A DNA stretch of 64,000 nucleotides from Nocardioides anomalus (GTDB lineage Bacteria > Actinomycetota > Actinomycetes > Propionibacteriales > Nocardioidaceae). The DNA lies in the NCBI RefSeq assembly GCF_011046535.1, contig NZ_CP049257.1:1426001-1490000 (forward strand). Reading direction: 5' to 3'. Positions 1 through 10,245 of this stretch are shown here, in pieces. Below the pieces are notes generated by a model. It ran no database searches. It was not told where the DNA came from and saw only the letters and a program-made list of their open reading frames with translations. The position numbers and the translations under genes were made by a program. Position 1 is the first letter of the stretch. Every line of letters begins with the position of its first letter.

Positions 1-586
1 GCAGCAGGTCGGTGACCATGCGCAGCCGGTGCGAGGCGTCCTCCGCCTCGAGCAGCGCCTGGCGCTCGTGCAGCGGCAGGGGAGCGCAGGCGGCCAGCGT
101 CCAGGAGAGGTACGACGCGTCCTTCGGCAAGGTGCCCGTGTAGGGGTCGGCGCGGATGTCGGAGAGCGCCTCCCGGTAGGCGGTGAAGGTCTCGCGCGCC
201 TCGTCGACCAGGTCGGCGTCCACGAACCCGCCCGTCTCGGGCCGGTCCACGACCTGCCCCACCGGGAACGTCCCGGTGGTGTCGAGCCGCTCCAGCTGGA
301 TCCGGTCCAGCCCCACGGCCACGATCGAGAACGTCCCGTCGGGGTGCGACTCCACCTCGGTCAGCTGCACCCGGCATCCCACCCGGAACAGCGACTGCGA
401 CCCGTGCTCGCCGACCTCGTAGCCCTCGCGGATCCCCACCGACCCGAACAGCCGCTGGGCCGGGTCCTCCACCCGCAGCAGGTGGTGGACGAGCGCGCGG
501 TAGCGGTCCTCGAAGACGTTGAGCGGCACGCTGACACCCGGGAACACGACCGCGTTGAGCGGGAACATCGGCAGCGTCGTGCTCAC
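1..586 (-). CDS. LON peptidase substrate-binding domain protein (3' end outside window)
   Basis: Reading leftwards from a GTG at 584-586, the frame stays open to the window edge (195 codons). It begins [20 protein letters not shown] and continues with [16 protein letters not shown], the classic N-terminal signature of the LON substrate-binding domain (PUA-like). Stand-alone proteins of this family have about 200-230 residues and lack the AAA+ and Ser-Lys protease domains of Lon. Their biochemical role is not established, although they may bind substrates or adaptors. The start is supported by a TACGTT -10 box seven bases upstream, which suggests a leaderless mRNA. The gene is divergent from hisD, as in related actinobacteria. 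The C-terminus is missing only because the window ends. Confidence 0.85.
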   Translation of the reverse strand, partial: MSTTLPMFPLNAVVFPGVSVPLNVFEDRYRALVHHLLRVEDPAQRLFGSVGIREGYEVGEHGSQSLFRVGCRVQLTEVESHPDGTFSIVAVGLDRIQLERLDTTGTFPVGQVVDRPETGGFVDADLVDEARETFTAYREALSDIRADPYTGTLPKDASYLSWTLAACAPLPLHERQALLEAEDASHRLRMVTDLL

Positions 587-593
587 GGCTGCC

Positions 594-599
594 AACGTA
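594..599 (-). promoter_or_regulatory. -10 box (TACGTT) of the LON-domain gene, leaderless type
   Basis: TACGTT on the minus strand lies seven bases before the GTG at 586, so transcription would start at or next to the start codon. No Shine-Dalgarno sequence is visible between the two. No convincing -35 was found. Confidence 0.5.
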
Positions 600-662
600 C
601 TCCCGGGCCGGGTCTGCGTCTCGGCAGGACGCGACGAGTCGGGGGTGGAGCGGTCCCCTCCG

Positions 663-668
663 TAGAAT
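663..668 (+). promoter_or_regulatory. -10 box (TAGAAT) of the his operon, leaderless type
   Basis: TAGAAT is followed by seven bases and then the hisD ATG at 676. This spacing puts the transcription start at the A of the start codon. The GGAG at 670-673 is too close to the ATG to work well as a ribosome binding site. Together with the opposite TACGTT box at 594-599 it makes a compact divergent promoter region of 89 bp. Confidence 0.6.
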
Positions 669-675
669 CGGAGCC

Positions 676-1968
676 ATGATGCGCCGGATCGACCTGCGCG
701 GCTCGCGTCCCGAGGACTACCGGGACGTCGTCCCGCGCGCCGACTTCGACGTCGAGGCGGCGGTGCCGGCGGTGCATGCGATCTGCGAGGCGGTCCGCAC
801 CCGTGGGCTTGAGGCCATCACCGAGATGTCCGCGCAGTACGACGGCGTGGAGCAGACCGACATCCGGGTGCCGGCCGAGGCCATCGAGCGGTCGCTGGCC
901 GAGGTCGACCCGGACATCCGGGCCGGGCTGGAGGAGTCGATCCGGCGGCTGCGGGCCACGTGCGCGGCCGAGCTGGAGCAGGACGCGCGCACCGAGCTGG
1001 GCGCGGGCGCGGTGGTGACCCACCGCAAGGTGCCGATCGACCGGGTCGGGCTCTACGTGCCCGGCGGCCTCGCGCCGCTGGTCTCCAGCGTGCTCATGAA
1101 CGTCGTCCCCGCTCTGACCGCGGGCGTGCGCTCCCTCGCGCTGAGCAGCACCCCGCAGAAGGAGTTCGGCGGCCTGCCGCACCCCACGATCCTGGCGGCG
1201 TGCGCGCTGCTCGGTGTCGACGAGGTGTACGCCGTCGGCGGCGCGCAGGCGATCGCGATGTTCGCCTACGGCGTCGGCCCGTGCCGGCGGGTGGACCTGG
1301 TCACCGGGCCGGGCTCGATCTGGACGGTGACGGCCAAGCGGCTGCTCAAGGGCCAGGTCGGCATCGACTCCGAGGCCGGCCCGACCGAGATCCTGGTGCT
1401 GGCCGACGAGACCGCGGACCCGGCGTACGTCGCCGCCGACCTGGTCAGCCAGGCCGAGCACGACCCGCTCGCCGCGGCCGTGCTGGTCACCGACAGCGAG
1501 GAGCTGGTGGCCCGCGTCGAGGTCGAGCTGGAGCGCCAGGTCCTGGCCACCAAGCACACCGAGCGGATCCGCACGGCTCTCGACGGCCAGCAGTCCGGCT
1601 TCGTCCTCGTCGAGGACCTCGACCAGGGCGTCGACGTGGCCAACGCCTACGCCGCGGAGCACCTGGAGATCCAGACCCGGGACGCCAGCGCCGTGGCGGC
1701 GCGCATCCGCAACGCGGGCGCGATCTTCGTGGGCGCGCACGCGCCGGTCTCGCTGGGCGACTACTGCGCCGGCTCCAACCACGTGCTGCCCACCGCGGGC
1801 TGCGCGTGCCACTCCTCCGGGCTGTCGGTGCGCGCGTTCACCAAGTCGGTGCACGTCGTGGACTACTCCCGCGAGGCGCTGGCCGAGGTGGCCGACCACG
1901 TGGTCACGCTGGCCGAGGCCGAGGACCTGCCCGGCCACGGCGCCGCGGTCAGAGTGCGGTTCCAGTGA
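676..1968 (+). CDS. hisD: Histidinol dehydrogenase
   Basis: Catalyses the last two steps of histidine synthesis, L-histidinol to L-histidine with two NAD+, in the cytoplasm with a zinc ion. The 430-residue protein has the normal family length. Visible signatures are [16 protein letters not shown], the [14 protein letters not shown] segment followed by SQAEHD (Gln and His zinc ligands of the family), AAEHLEIQ with the catalytic Glu-His pair, and [13 protein letters not shown] with the conserved zinc-binding Asp. A second ATG follows at once at 679; 676 is preferred because it sits seven bases after a TAGAAT box. It is the first gene of the his operon, and its TGA overlaps the GTG of hisC by four bases. 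Confidence 0.97.
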   Translation: MMRRIDLRGSRPEDYRDVVPRADFDVEAAVPAVHAICEAVRTRGLEAITEMSAQYDGVEQTDIRVPAEAIERSLAEVDPDIRAGLEESIRRLRATCAAELEQDARTELGAGAVVTHRKVPIDRVGLYVPGGLAPLVSSVLMNVVPALTAGVRSLALSSTPQKEFGGLPHPTILAACALLGVDEVYAVGGAQAIAMFAYGVGPCRRVDLVTGPGSIWTVTAKRLLKGQVGIDSEAGPTEILVLADETADPAYVAADLVSQAEHDPLAAAVLVTDSEELVARVEVELERQVLATKHTERIRTALDGQQSGFVLVEDLDQGVDVANAYAAEHLEIQTRDASAVAARIRNAGAIFVGAHAPVSLGDYCAGSNHVLPTAGCACHSSGLSVRAFTKSVHVVDYSREALAEVADHVVTLAEAEDLPGHGAAVRVRFQ

Positions 1969-3056
1969 CCTGGCCGCCTCTGCGCGACGAGCTGCGGGGG
2001 CTGGAGCCGTACGGCGCCCCGCAGCTGGACGTCCCCGTGCAGCTCAACGTCAACGAGAACCCCTACGGTCCCTCGCCGGAGTGCGTCGCGGACATCGCCC
2101 GGTCGGTGGCCGAGGCGGCGAGCACGCTCAACCGTTACCCCGACCGCGAGTTCGTCGCACTCCGCGAGGCCCTGGCGCGCTACCTGTCGAAGGACACCCC
2201 GCACGGCATCACGCCCGCGCAGGTGTGGGCGGCCAACGGCTCCAACGAGGTCATGCTCCAGCTGCTCCAGGCCTACGCCGGACCGGGGCGGGTCGCGCTG
2301 AGCTTCGCGCCGACGTACTCCATGTATCCCGAGTACGCCCGCGACACGGGCACGCAGTGGGTGGTCGGCCACCGCGAGGAGGACTTCTCGCTCGACCTCG
2401 ACCACGCCCGCGCGCTCATCGAGGAGCACCGGCCCGCGGTCGTGCTGCTGCCCAGCCCCAACAACCCGACGGGGACCGCGCTGCCGCACGACGCCATCGC
2501 CGGGCTGTGCGAGGCCGCGGCCGACGGTCTGCTGGTCGTCGACGAGGCGTACGGCGAGTTCCGCCGCGCCGGCGTGCCGTCCGCGCTCGAGCTGCTGCCC
2601 GAGCACCGCAACCTGGTCGTCACGCGCACCATGAGCAAGGCCTTCGCGCTGGCCGGCGCGCGGCTGGGCTACCTCGCCGCCGACCCGGCCCTGTGCGACG
2701 GGATCCGCGTGGTCCGGCTGCCCTACCACCTGAGCGCGGTGACCCAGGCCGTCGCGCTGGCCGCCCTGCGCCACGAGCGCGAGCTGCTGGGCAAGGTCGA
2801 CGAGCTCCGCGACGAGCGCGACGCGCTGGTCGGGTGGCTGCGCGAGCAGGGCCACGAGGTGGCGGAGTCGGACGCCAATTTCGTGTTGTTCGGCCGGTTC
2901 CGGGATCGTCATGCTGTCTGGCAGGGGCTGCTGGACCGGGGCGTGATCGTGCGCGAGACCGGCCCGGACGGCTGGCTCCGGGTCTCGGTCGGCACCCCGG
3001 ACGAGACCAAGACGTTCGAGCTGGCCCTGAGCCAGGTGACGGAGGAAGTGGCATGA
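1965..3056 (+). CDS. hisC: Histidinol-phosphate aminotransferase
   Basis: PLP-dependent class I/II aminotransferase that converts imidazole-acetol phosphate and glutamate to histidinol phosphate. The 363-residue protein starts at a GTG overlapping the hisD stop (GTGA). It shows the substrate-binding [12 protein letters not shown] motif, the SPNNPTGT segment, VVDEAYGEF, and the PLP-binding lysine K225 within [17 protein letters not shown]. The C-terminal DANFVLFG and RVSVGTPDE segments are typical of HisC. It is translationally coupled on both sides, since its TGA overlaps the hisB ATG. It may also act on aromatic keto acids, as some actinobacterial HisC proteins do, but nothing here tests this. 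Confidence 0.97.
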   Translation: MTWPPLRDELRGLEPYGAPQLDVPVQLNVNENPYGPSPECVADIARSVAEAASTLNRYPDREFVALREALARYLSKDTPHGITPAQVWAANGSNEVMLQLLQAYAGPGRVALSFAPTYSMYPEYARDTGTQWVVGHREEDFSLDLDHARALIEEHRPAVVLLPSPNNPTGTALPHDAIAGLCEAAADGLLVVDEAYGEFRRAGVPSALELLPEHRNLVVTRTMSKAFALAGARLGYLAADPALCDGIRVVRLPYHLSAVTQAVALAALRHERELLGKVDELRDERDALVGWLREQGHEVAESDANFVLFGRFRDRHAVWQGLLDRGVIVRETGPDGWLRVSVGTPDETKTFELALSQVTEEVA

Positions 3057-3652
3057 GCAGGACCGCCCGCATCGAGCGGCAGACCAGCGAGTCCAAGGTG
3101 CTCGTCGAGGTCGACCTCGACGGCTCGGGCCGCCACGACGTCTCGACCGGGGTCGGCTTCTACGACCACATGCTCATCTCCTTCGCCCGGCACTCGCTGG
3201 TCGACCTGGTCGTGCAGACCGAGGGCGACACCCACATCGACGCCCACCACACCGTCGAGGACACCGCGATCGTGCTCGGCCAGGCGCTGCGCCAGGCGCT
3301 CGGCGACAAGGCCGGCATCCGCCGCTTCGGCGACGCCACGGTCCCGCTCGACGAGGCGCTGGTGCAGGCCGTCGTCGACGTCTCCGGCCGCCCCTACTGC
3401 GTGCACACCGGCGAGCCCGAGGGCCAGCAGTACGTCCTGCTCGGGGGCGACTACCTCGGCTCGCTCACCCAGCACGTCTTCGAGTCCCTGGCCTTCCACG
3501 CCCACCTCGCCCTGCACGTGCGGGTGCTGGCCGGCCGCGAGCCGCACCACATCGTGGAGACGCAGTTCAAGGCCTTCGCCCGGGCCTTCCGCGACGCCGT
3601 CGCGCTCGACCCCCGCGAGACCGGCGTCCCCTCCACCAAGGGTGCGCTCTGA
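3053..3652 (+). CDS. hisB: Imidazoleglycerol-phosphate dehydratase
   Basis: Dehydrates imidazole glycerol phosphate to imidazole acetol phosphate using manganese. The 199-residue protein is the monofunctional form, without the histidinol-phosphatase domain that is fused in enterobacteria. Metal-ligand motifs are clear: [25 protein letters not shown], and [16 protein letters not shown], plus [15 protein letters not shown] near the C-terminus. The ATG overlaps the hisC TGA, and a GGAGG-like sequence at 3041-3046 lies upstream. Since HisB lacks the phosphatase, histinol-phosphate phosphatase must be encoded elsewhere; none is seen in this window. Confidence 0.97.
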   Translation: MSRTARIERQTSESKVLVEVDLDGSGRHDVSTGVGFYDHMLISFARHSLVDLVVQTEGDTHIDAHHTVEDTAIVLGQALRQALGDKAGIRRFGDATVPLDEALVQAVVDVSGRPYCVHTGEPEGQQYVLLGGDYLGSLTQHVFESLAFHAHLALHVRVLAGREPHHIVETQFKAFARAFRDAVALDPRETGVPSTKGAL

Positions 3653-3657
3653 AGACT

Positions 3658-4296
3658 GTGTCAAAGAAGAAGGCAGTCGTCGTCCTCGACTACGGCTCCG
3701 GCAACCTCCGCTCCGCCGTCCGCGCGGTCGAGCGGGCCGGCGCCACGGTCACCCTCACCGGTGACCGGCACGCCGCCGAGGCCGCCGACGGGCTCCTGGT
3801 CCCCGGTGTGGGGGCGTACGCCGCGTGCATGGCCGGCCTGCGCGCCGTCGACGGGCCGCGCGCCATCGGGCGCCGGCTCGCCGGCGGCCGGCCCGTGCTC
3901 GGCATCTGCGTGGGCATGCAGGTGCTCTTCGAGCGCGGGGTCGAGCACGGCGTCGAGACCGAGGGCTGCGACGAGTGGCCGGGGGTGGTCGAGCGGCTGC
4001 AGGCGCCCGTCGTGCCCCACATGGGCTGGAACACCGTCGACGTCCCGACCGGCACCCGGATGTTCGCCGGCGTGGCGGACGAGCGGTTCTACTTCGTGCA
4101 CTCCTACGGTGTGCGGTCCTGGGAGCTCGAGACCAACGGCCGGACCACCCCGCCGCTGGTGACCTGGGCCGACCACGGCGGCGACCGGTTCGTGGCCGCG
4201 GTCGAGAACGGCCCGCTCTGGGCCACCCAGTTCCACCCCGAGAAGTCCGGCGACGCCGGCGCCCAGCTGCTCCAGAACTGGGTGCAGAGCCTGTGA
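3658..4296 (+). CDS. hisH: Imidazole glycerol phosphate synthase, glutaminase subunit
   Basis: Glutamine amidotransferase (class I) that feeds ammonia to HisF for formation of imidazole glycerol phosphate and AICAR. The 212-residue protein contains [10 protein letters not shown] at the N-terminus, the nucleophile C84 in [11 protein letters not shown], and the H193/E195 pair in QFHPEKSGD, completing the triad. The oxyanion-strand segment PHMGWNTVD is also present. The start is a GTG six bases after the hisB stop. The TGA overlaps the GTG of the next small membrane protein. The partner hisF lies two genes downstream. Confidence 0.96.
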   Translation: MSKKKAVVVLDYGSGNLRSAVRAVERAGATVTLTGDRHAAEAADGLLVPGVGAYAACMAGLRAVDGPRAIGRRLAGGRPVLGICVGMQVLFERGVEHGVETEGCDEWPGVVERLQAPVVPHMGWNTVDVPTGTRMFAGVADERFYFVHSYGVRSWELETNGRTTPPLVTWADHGGDRFVAAVENGPLWATQFHPEKSGDAGAQLLQNWVQSL

Positions 4297-4625
4297 GCAA
4301 GGAGCGCCAGCAGCGGCGGGCCGTGCGCGAGGCCGAGCAGGCGGCGGCCGCCTCGGCCCGCGCCGTCGAGGCCGAGCGCCGAGCGCGCAAGGACGCGCGC
4401 AAGCAGCGACTGACCGGCTGGGTGCCCACGCAGCCGTCCGGTCGGCCGACCGGTGTGCTGGCGGAGAAGCGCTCACGCGAGCTGCGGGTCCTGGTGGCGG
4501 TGCTCATCGCGCTCAACCTGCTCGTCTTCGCCTTCACCCGCGACTGGTACGTCACCGGCCTGACCCTCGTGGCCAGCGTGCTGGGCGCGCCGATCGTGCA
4601 CATGATCCTCTTCCGGAAGGGCTGA
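4293..4625 (+). CDS. Small membrane protein of the his operon
   Basis: 110-residue protein of no known function, starting at a GTG that overlaps the hisH TGA. The first 45 residues are very rich in Arg, Lys, Ala and Glu and look like a charged helix or coiled coil ([15 protein letters not shown]). Residues 70-108 form two hydrophobic segments, [18 protein letters not shown] and [20 protein letters not shown], separated by the short loop RDWYV. A small membrane protein between hisH and hisA is common in actinobacteria. Its tight coupling between two cytoplasmic enzymes is odd, because no his step needs a membrane protein. A role in anchoring or transport would be guesswork. Confidence 0.8.
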   Translation: MSKERQQRRAVREAEQAAAASARAVEAERRARKDARKQRLTGWVPTQPSGRPTGVLAEKRSRELRVLVAVLIALNLLVFAFTRDWYVTGLTLVASVLGAPIVHMILFRKG

Positions 4626-4629
4626 CCCC

Positions 4630-5370
4630 GTGAGCGAGTACCTCGAGCTGCTGCCCGCCGTCGACATCGCCGGCGGCCAGGCCGTCCAGCTCGTGCAGGG
4701 CGTGGCCGGCTCCGAGAAGCGCTTCGGCGACCCGGTCGAGGCCGCGCTGCGCTGGCAGGAGGCCGGCGCGGAGTGGATCCACCTCGTCGACCTCGACGCC
4801 GCCTTCGGCCGCGGCCACAACCGCGAGCTCCAGGCGCGCATCGTCGCCACCCTGGACATCCAGGTGGAGATGAGCGGCGGCATCCGCGACGACGCCTCGC
4901 TGGAGGCCGCCATGGCCGCCGGCTGCCGGCGCGTCAACATCGGCACCGCGGCCCTCGAGCAGCCGGAGTGGTGCGCACATGCCATCGCGACGTACGGCGA
5001 CCGCGTGGCCGTCGGCCTCGACGTGCGCGGCCGCACCCTGGCCGCGCGCGGCTGGACCGAGGAGGGCGGCGACCTCTACGAGACGCTGGCCCGGCTCGAC
5101 GCCGAGGGCTGCGCGCGCTACGTCGTCACCGACGTCAACAAGGACGGCATGCTGCAGGGCCCGAACCTCGACCTGCTCCGCGAGGTCTGCGCCGCCACCG
5201 ACCGTCCCGTCGTGGCCTCGGGCGGCATCACCGAGCTCGCCGACCTCGAGGCCCTCCAGGGGCTGGTCGCCGACGGGGTCGAGGGCGCGATCATCGGCAC
5301 CGCCCTCTACGAGGGCCGGTTCAGCCTGGAGTCCGCCCTCGCGCTGACCCGACCGACGGGCACCGCGTGA
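4630..5370 (+). CDS. priA: Phosphoribosyl isomerase A, bifunctional HisA/TrpF (PriA)
   Basis: (beta/alpha)8-barrel Amadori isomerase. In actinobacteria this enzyme works on ProFAR (histidine) and on phosphoribosyl anthranilate (tryptophan). The 246-residue protein carries [10 protein letters not shown] with the first catalytic Asp, the PriA-type [35 protein letters not shown] (second catalytic Asp plus the Arg and Trp used in the TrpF reaction) and VASGGI. The bifunctional call is supported because the trp cluster at 17220-20046 has no trpF. One oddity: the Arg in the phosphate-binding AVRLVQG of mycobacterial and Streptomyces PriA is Gln here (AVQLVQG). A GGAAGG at 4616-4621 precedes the GTG start. 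Confidence 0.93.
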   Translation: MSEYLELLPAVDIAGGQAVQLVQGVAGSEKRFGDPVEAALRWQEAGAEWIHLVDLDAAFGRGHNRELQARIVATLDIQVEMSGGIRDDASLEAAMAAGCRRVNIGTAALEQPEWCAHAIATYGDRVAVGLDVRGRTLAARGWTEEGGDLYETLARLDAEGCARYVVTDVNKDGMLQGPNLDLLREVCAATDRPVVASGGITELADLEALQGLVADGVEGAIIGTALYEGRFSLESALALTRPTGTA

Positions 5371-6152
5371 GCCTCGCCGTACGCGTGATCCCGTGCCTCG
5401 ACGTCGACGGCGGCCGGGTGGTCAAGGGCATCAACTTCCGCGAGCTCCGCGACGCCGGCGACCCCGTCGAGCTCGCGCGCACCTACGACGCCGAGGGCGC
5501 CGACGAGCTGACCTTCCTCGACATCTCCGCCTCCCACGAGGGCCGGGCCACCACCATGGAGGTGGTCAGTCGCTGCGCCGAGGAGGTCTTCATCCCGCTC
5601 ACCGTCGGCGGGGGAGTGGCCAGCGTCGAGGACGTCGACCGGCTGCTGCGCGCCGGCGCCGACAAGGTCGCCGTCAACACCGCCGCCATCCGCCGTCCCG
5701 AGCTCGTGGCCGAGATCGCCGACCGCTTCGGCAACCAGGTGCTCGTCCTCTCGGTCGACGCCCGCAGGGCTGGCCCCGGGGTCGGCACCGACTCCGGCTT
5801 CGAGGTCACCACCCACGGCGGCCGCGAGTCCGCCGGCCTCGACGCCGTGGCCTGGGCCCACCGCGCCGCCGAGCTCGGCGCCGGCGAGATCCTCCTCAAC
5901 GCCATGGACGCCGACGGCACCCAGGACGGCTTCGACCTCGAGCTCGTCCGCGCGGTCCGCCGCGAGGTCGGCGTACCGGTCATCGCCTCCGGTGGCGCCG
6001 GCCACCTCGAGCACTTCGCGCCCGCCGTCGACGCCGGCGCGGACGCCGTGCTGGCCGCCACCGTGTTCCACTTCGGCACGCTGCGCATCGGTCAGGTGAA
6101 GGCCACCCTGGCCGCGGCCGGACACCCGGTCCGGTATCCGGAACTTTCCTGA
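5367..6152 (+). CDS. hisF: Imidazole glycerol phosphate synthase, cyclase subunit
   Basis: Barrel subunit that uses HisH-derived ammonia to make imidazole glycerol phosphate and AICAR from PRFAR. The 261-residue protein starts with [17 protein letters not shown], holding the catalytic Asp and Lys, and has [26 protein letters not shown] (second catalytic Asp), [14 protein letters not shown] and VIASGGAG. The insert [20 protein letters not shown] is the normal HisF loop. The GTG overlaps the hisA stop. This is the last gene of the local his run; hisI lies 9 kb further on and hisG and hisE are not in the window. Confidence 0.97.
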   Translation: MSLAVRVIPCLDVDGGRVVKGINFRELRDAGDPVELARTYDAEGADELTFLDISASHEGRATTMEVVSRCAEEVFIPLTVGGGVASVEDVDRLLRAGADKVAVNTAAIRRPELVAEIADRFGNQVLVLSVDARRAGPGVGTDSGFEVTTHGGRESAGLDAVAWAHRAAELGAGEILLNAMDADGTQDGFDLELVRAVRREVGVPVIASGGAGHLEHFAPAVDAGADAVLAATVFHFGTLRIGQVKATLAAAGHPVRYPELS

Positions 6153-6292
6153 CCGTTCGGTCTTCTTTCACCCCTCGGTGTCCTTGACAGCGACCGGGAG
6201 CGCCGACAAGGCTGCGGGCGCTCGGGTCATTTCGTCGGCGAAACATGCCGTGACTTGGGCGACCCATCCCTCGTCACTTCTCGGAGGAACAT
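6153..6292. other. Intergenic region between hisF and the M6 protease gene
   Basis: Holds a short weak hairpin (GACC/GGTC, 6151-6162) overlapping the hisF stop and followed by TTCTTTC, which may be a poor intrinsic terminator. A perfect TTGACA lies at 6184-6189, but no TANNNT box is found 16-18 bases after it, so the promoter assignment is uncertain. GGAGGA at 6283-6288 is a strong ribosome binding site for the GTG at 6293. Confidence 0.35.
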
Positions 6293-9287
6293 GTGACCCG
6301 CACGAACAGGGCTGTCGTCGGCATCGCCGGCACAGCCACCGTGGTCGCGACGCTGGGGCTCGCGGCCACCGCCGCGCCCTCAGCGCAGGCCGACCCGGGC
6401 CCGAAGGCCACGACCGACGCGCCGAGCGCCTCGGCCCCGGACAAGGCCCAGTCGCACAACCGCTTCGACCCGATGGCCGCGCTGCGCAGCCAGCAGCGCC
6501 AGGAGGCCGTCGACCAGCTGGTCGCCGGCGACGCCACGCTCAAGGGCAAGGGCGCCGACCGCACCATCAAGACCAGCGAGGGGGCGAGCATCGACTACCC
6601 GGTCAACCAGACCGCCCAGCTGCTCACCTTCCTGGTCGACTTCGGCGACGGCGCGACCAACCCGGCGTACCCCACCGAGACCGAGGGACCGGTCGCCGGT
6701 GACATCCCGGAGCCCGCGCGCAGCGACAACAGCACCTACTGGGTGCCGACGTTCGACCGCGAGCACTACCTCGACATGTTCTTCAAGGGTCTGCCCAGCC
6801 AGGGCGGCGAGTCGTTCAAGGACATCTACAAGGAGATGTCCGACGGGCGCTTCGACCTCGAGGGCGACGTCTCGGACTGGATCACCGTCCCGAACCCGGA
6901 GGCCTACTACCAGTCGGCCACCGGTGACGAGGACCAGGCCTCGATGACCAAGTACGTCGGCGACACCGCCAACGCCTGGTACGACGCGCAGAAGGCGGCG
7001 GGCAAGACCGACGCGGAGATCGTCGCCTACCTCAAGAAGTTCGACGTCTGGGACCGCTACGACTTCGACGGCGACGGCGACTACAACGAGCCGGACGGCT
7101 ACATCGACCACTTCCAGGCCATCCACGCCGGTGAGGGCGAGGAGGCGGGCGCCGACCCGTGGGCCATCTGGTCCCACCGCTGGGCGGCCGGCCAGGGCCT
7201 GAACGTCGGCCCGACGGTGGGCGGCGTCCCGAACAAGATCGGTGGCGTCCAGATCGGCACCACCGGCTACTTCATCCGGGACTACACCACCGAGCCCGAG
7301 AACGGCGGCCTCGGCGTCTTCAGCCACGAGTTCGGCCACGACCTCGGCCTCCCGGACTACTACGACACCCAGGGCGGCGACAACGGCACGTCCTTCTGGA
7401 CGCTCATGAGCTCGGGCTCCTGGAACAGCCACGGCCAGGACGCCATCGGCACCACGCCGAACCACATGGACGCGGTCGCCAAGCTGTTCCTGGGCTGGAT
7501 CGCCGGCAAGGACCTCAAGACCGTCGACGGCACCGCCGCGGCGGCCCAGCAGGTCGTCCTCGGCCCGTCCGAGCACGCCACCGACGTGGGCGCGCAAGCG
7601 GTCGTCGTCAACCTCCCGCCGGGGAGCCAGACCCTCAACGCGATGGCGCCCGACGCGGGATCACAGCACGACCTCTACTCGGGGCCGAACGACGACATGG
7701 TCGTCACCGCGACGAGCCCCCAGGTCGCCGTGCCGGCCGGCACGTCCACGCTGTCCGCTCGGGTCAGCTACGACCTGGAGAAGGACTTCGACTACGCCTA
7801 CCTCCAGGTCTCCGAGGACGGCACGACGTGGACCAACGTCGCCACGTCGAAGTCGACGACGACGAACCCGTACGGCGCCAACCTCGGGCAGGGCATCACC
7901 AACTGCTCGGGCACCGGCACGGGCGCGGGCACCGGCGCGAACGTCTGCACCCCCCACGTGGGTCGACCTCACCGCCGACCTCTCGGCGTACGCCGGGAAG
8001 ACGGTCACGATGCGCTGGAGTGTCACCAACGACGAGAACACCCACGGCGTGGGCTTCTCGGTGGACACCATCAAGCTGAACGGCACCCTCGTCAGCGACT
8101 TCGAGGGTGGCCTCGGCGGGTGGACGCTGGACGGCTTCTCGCTCACCAACGCCGGCAAGTACGACAAGGCCTACGCCCGCTACTACGTCGCCGAGAACAA
8201 GCAGTACACCGGCTACGACAAGACGCTGAAGACCGGGCCGTACAACTTCGACTACGCCGTCAGCGCCCCGGACAAGGTGGACCACTTCCCCTACCAGGAC
8301 GGTCTGCTCATCTGGTACCGCAACGGGCTCTACAGCGACAACAACACCATCACGCACCCCGGCGGTGGCCAGGCCCTCCCGGTCGACGCCAACGCGAAGT
8401 ACGGCTACTGGATGAACGGCGCCAACCCCGGGCCGGGCACCACGAAGTACGCCGGCAGCAAGCTGCAGGCCTACGACGCGACCTTCGACGTGGACCAGAC
8501 CGACGCACTCAGCCTCAAGCGTGAGGACGCCACCAACGGCACGCAGAGCTACGACGCCCCCGCGCGTCCGGGGATCTCGGTGTTCAACGACACCGACCCG
8601 AACGCCTACTACGACGCCACGGACGCGCGCACCAAGTGGTACTCGACGCAGGTGGCCGGTGTCGGAGCGCAGATCCAGGTCGTCAGCTCCGACGAGTCGA
8701 CCGGCCGGATGGAGCTGAGGATCGGCAAGACGTTCGTCGCGGCCAGCCAGGCCCCGACGATCTCGGGCACGCCGACCGTCGGCCAGACGCTGACGGCCGG
8801 GGCTCCGGTCTTCACCCAGAGCGGCGTGGCGGTGACCTACCAGTGGCAGGTCGACGGTCAGCCGGTCGCCGGCGCCACGGGCACGACGTACCAGGTCCGC
8901 CCGGCCGACGCCGGCAAGCGGGTCACGGTCGTCGCGACCGGCGCCAAGGCCGGCCTCGCGAACGGCTCGGTGTCCTCGGCGCAGACCGACGTGGTCAAGC
9001 CGGCGGCGACCACCACGACCGTCAAGGCGCCCAAGAAGATCAAGACGGGCCAGAAGGTCAAGGTCAAGATCAAGGTCGCGGCCCCGGGCCTCACCCCGAC
9101 CGGCACGGTCACCGTGAGCCTGGGCGGCAAGAAGGTGACCGGCAAGGTCGTGGACGGCAAGGTCAAGGTCACGCTGCCCGTGCAGACCAAGACCGGCACC
9201 AAGCGCCTGGTCGTCACCTTCGTGCCCGACACCGGGTTCGCGGCGTCCAGCGACAAGGTGAAGGTCACGGTCAAGTCCAGGCGCTGA
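6293..9287 (+). pseudogene. Secreted M6-family metalloprotease (immune inhibitor A type), frameshifted
   Basis: Read across one frameshift, this encodes a protein of about 997 residues. Residues 1-35 form a Sec signal ending in an APSAQA-like site. The zinc motif HEFGH (H345-H349, followed by DLGLPDYYD) and the DFDGDGDYNEPDGY calcium-like loop place it in the M6 peptidase family. The C-terminus has an Ig-like repeat and a Lys/Val-rich Big_3_5-like domain ending KVTVKSRR. A run of six C at 7950-7955 shifts the frame at about residue 554; with five C the frame would run TPTWVDLTADLSAYAGK into the downstream part. The first part is open to 8524 and the downstream frame ends at 9287. It may be a sequencing error, a decayed gene or phase variation. 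GGAGGA precedes the GTG start. Confidence 0.85.
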
Positions 9288-9318
9288 CCCCGCCCCTGGA
9301 CCAGCACGACAGGCAGCA

Positions 9319-9353
9319 CCGGAGCCCGGCACCCTCGTGGTGCCGGGCTCCGG
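9319..9353 (+). terminator. Strong hairpin after the M6 protease gene
   Basis: A perfect 15-bp inverted repeat (CCGGAGCCCGGCACC with its complement) encloses the five-base loop CTCGT, 31 bases after the protease stop. There is no T-run, which is usual for high-GC actinobacterial terminators. Confidence 0.75.
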
Positions 9354-9410
9354 CACGCCCGGGACGGCTGTCCCTCGCGGTCCCGGTCGCCCGGCGCCGA
9401 TGATGGCGGC

Positions 9411-10241
9411 GTGAGCGACGACTACCGCAGCCTGAACCGCGCCAGCTGGGACGAGCGGGCGCCGGCGCACGCCGCGTCGCCGGACTACAACCTCGACGAC
9501 TTCCGGCGCGACCCGGCGTACGTCTCCGACGTGGTCCGCTTCGACCTGCCGCTGCTCGGCGACGTCGCGGGGCTGCGGGGCGTGCACCTGCAGTGCCACA
9601 TCGGCACCGACACGATCTCGCTGGCGCGGTTGGGGGCGCGGATGACCGGGCTCGACTTCAGCCCGGCGTCGGTGGCGCAGGCGAGGGCCCTGAGCGAGGA
9701 GCTGGGCGCGGGCGTCGAGTTCGTCGAGGCCGACGTGTACGACGCCGCCGAGCTGCTGCCGAACGGCGCCTTCGACCTGGTCTTCACCGGCATCGGTGCG
9801 CTGTGCTGGCTGCCGTCGGTGGCGCGGTGGGCCGAGGTCGTCGCGCGGCTGCTGGCGCCGGGTGGGCGGCTGTTCATCCGCGAGGGACACCCGATGATGT
9901 GGGCGCTCGGCGACCCGCCGGCCGACGGTGCGCTGCGGGTCGAGCTGCCGTACTTCGAGCGCGAGGAGCCGATGGTCTTCGACGACGACTCGACGTACGT
10001 CGAGACCGACCACGCCTTCCAGCACACCGTGACCCACGAGTGGAACCACGGCCTCGGCGAGATCGTGACCGCGCTCCTCGGGCAGGGCCTGCGGCTGGAC
10101 GCGCTGGTCGAGCACGACTCGGTGCCGTGGGACCCGTTCCCCGGCTGGACCGAGGAGCGGCCGGGCGGTGAGCACCGGCTGCGCGACCGGCCGTGGCGGC
10201 TGCCGCACAGCTACACGATCCAGGCCACCCGTCCCGCCTGA
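9411..10241 (+). CDS. Class I SAM-dependent methyltransferase
   Basis: 276-residue cytoplasmic protein with a Methyltransf_25/11-like Rossmann fold. Motif I is modified: VHLQCHIGTDTISLARLGA instead of the usual E/DxGxGxG. It is followed by the acidic loop MTGLDFSPASVAQAR and by FVEADVYD, FDLVFTGIGALCWLP and LLAPGGRLFIREGHP. The CHIGTDT form of motif I is seen in a recognised subgroup of bacterial methyltransferases, and the substrate is not known. The GTG start follows a GATGAT six bases upstream, which may be a degenerate leaderless -10. It converges with the next gene with four bases between them, so the two probably share no transcript. Confidence 0.85.
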   Translation: MSDDYRSLNRASWDERAPAHAASPDYNLDDFRRDPAYVSDVVRFDLPLLGDVAGLRGVHLQCHIGTDTISLARLGARMTGLDFSPASVAQARALSEELGAGVEFVEADVYDAAELLPNGAFDLVFTGIGALCWLPSVARWAEVVARLLAPGGRLFIREGHPMMWALGDPPADGALRVELPYFEREEPMVFDDDSTYVETDHAFQHTVTHEWNHGLGEIVTALLGQGLRLDALVEHDSVPWDPFPGWTEERPGGEHRLRDRPWRLPHSYTIQATRPA

Positions 10242-10245
10242 GGCG

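Noticed and set aside
6184..6189. TTGACA as -35 of the M6 protease gene
   Set aside because: No acceptable -10 box is found at 16-18 bases; kept only as a note in the intergenic entry.
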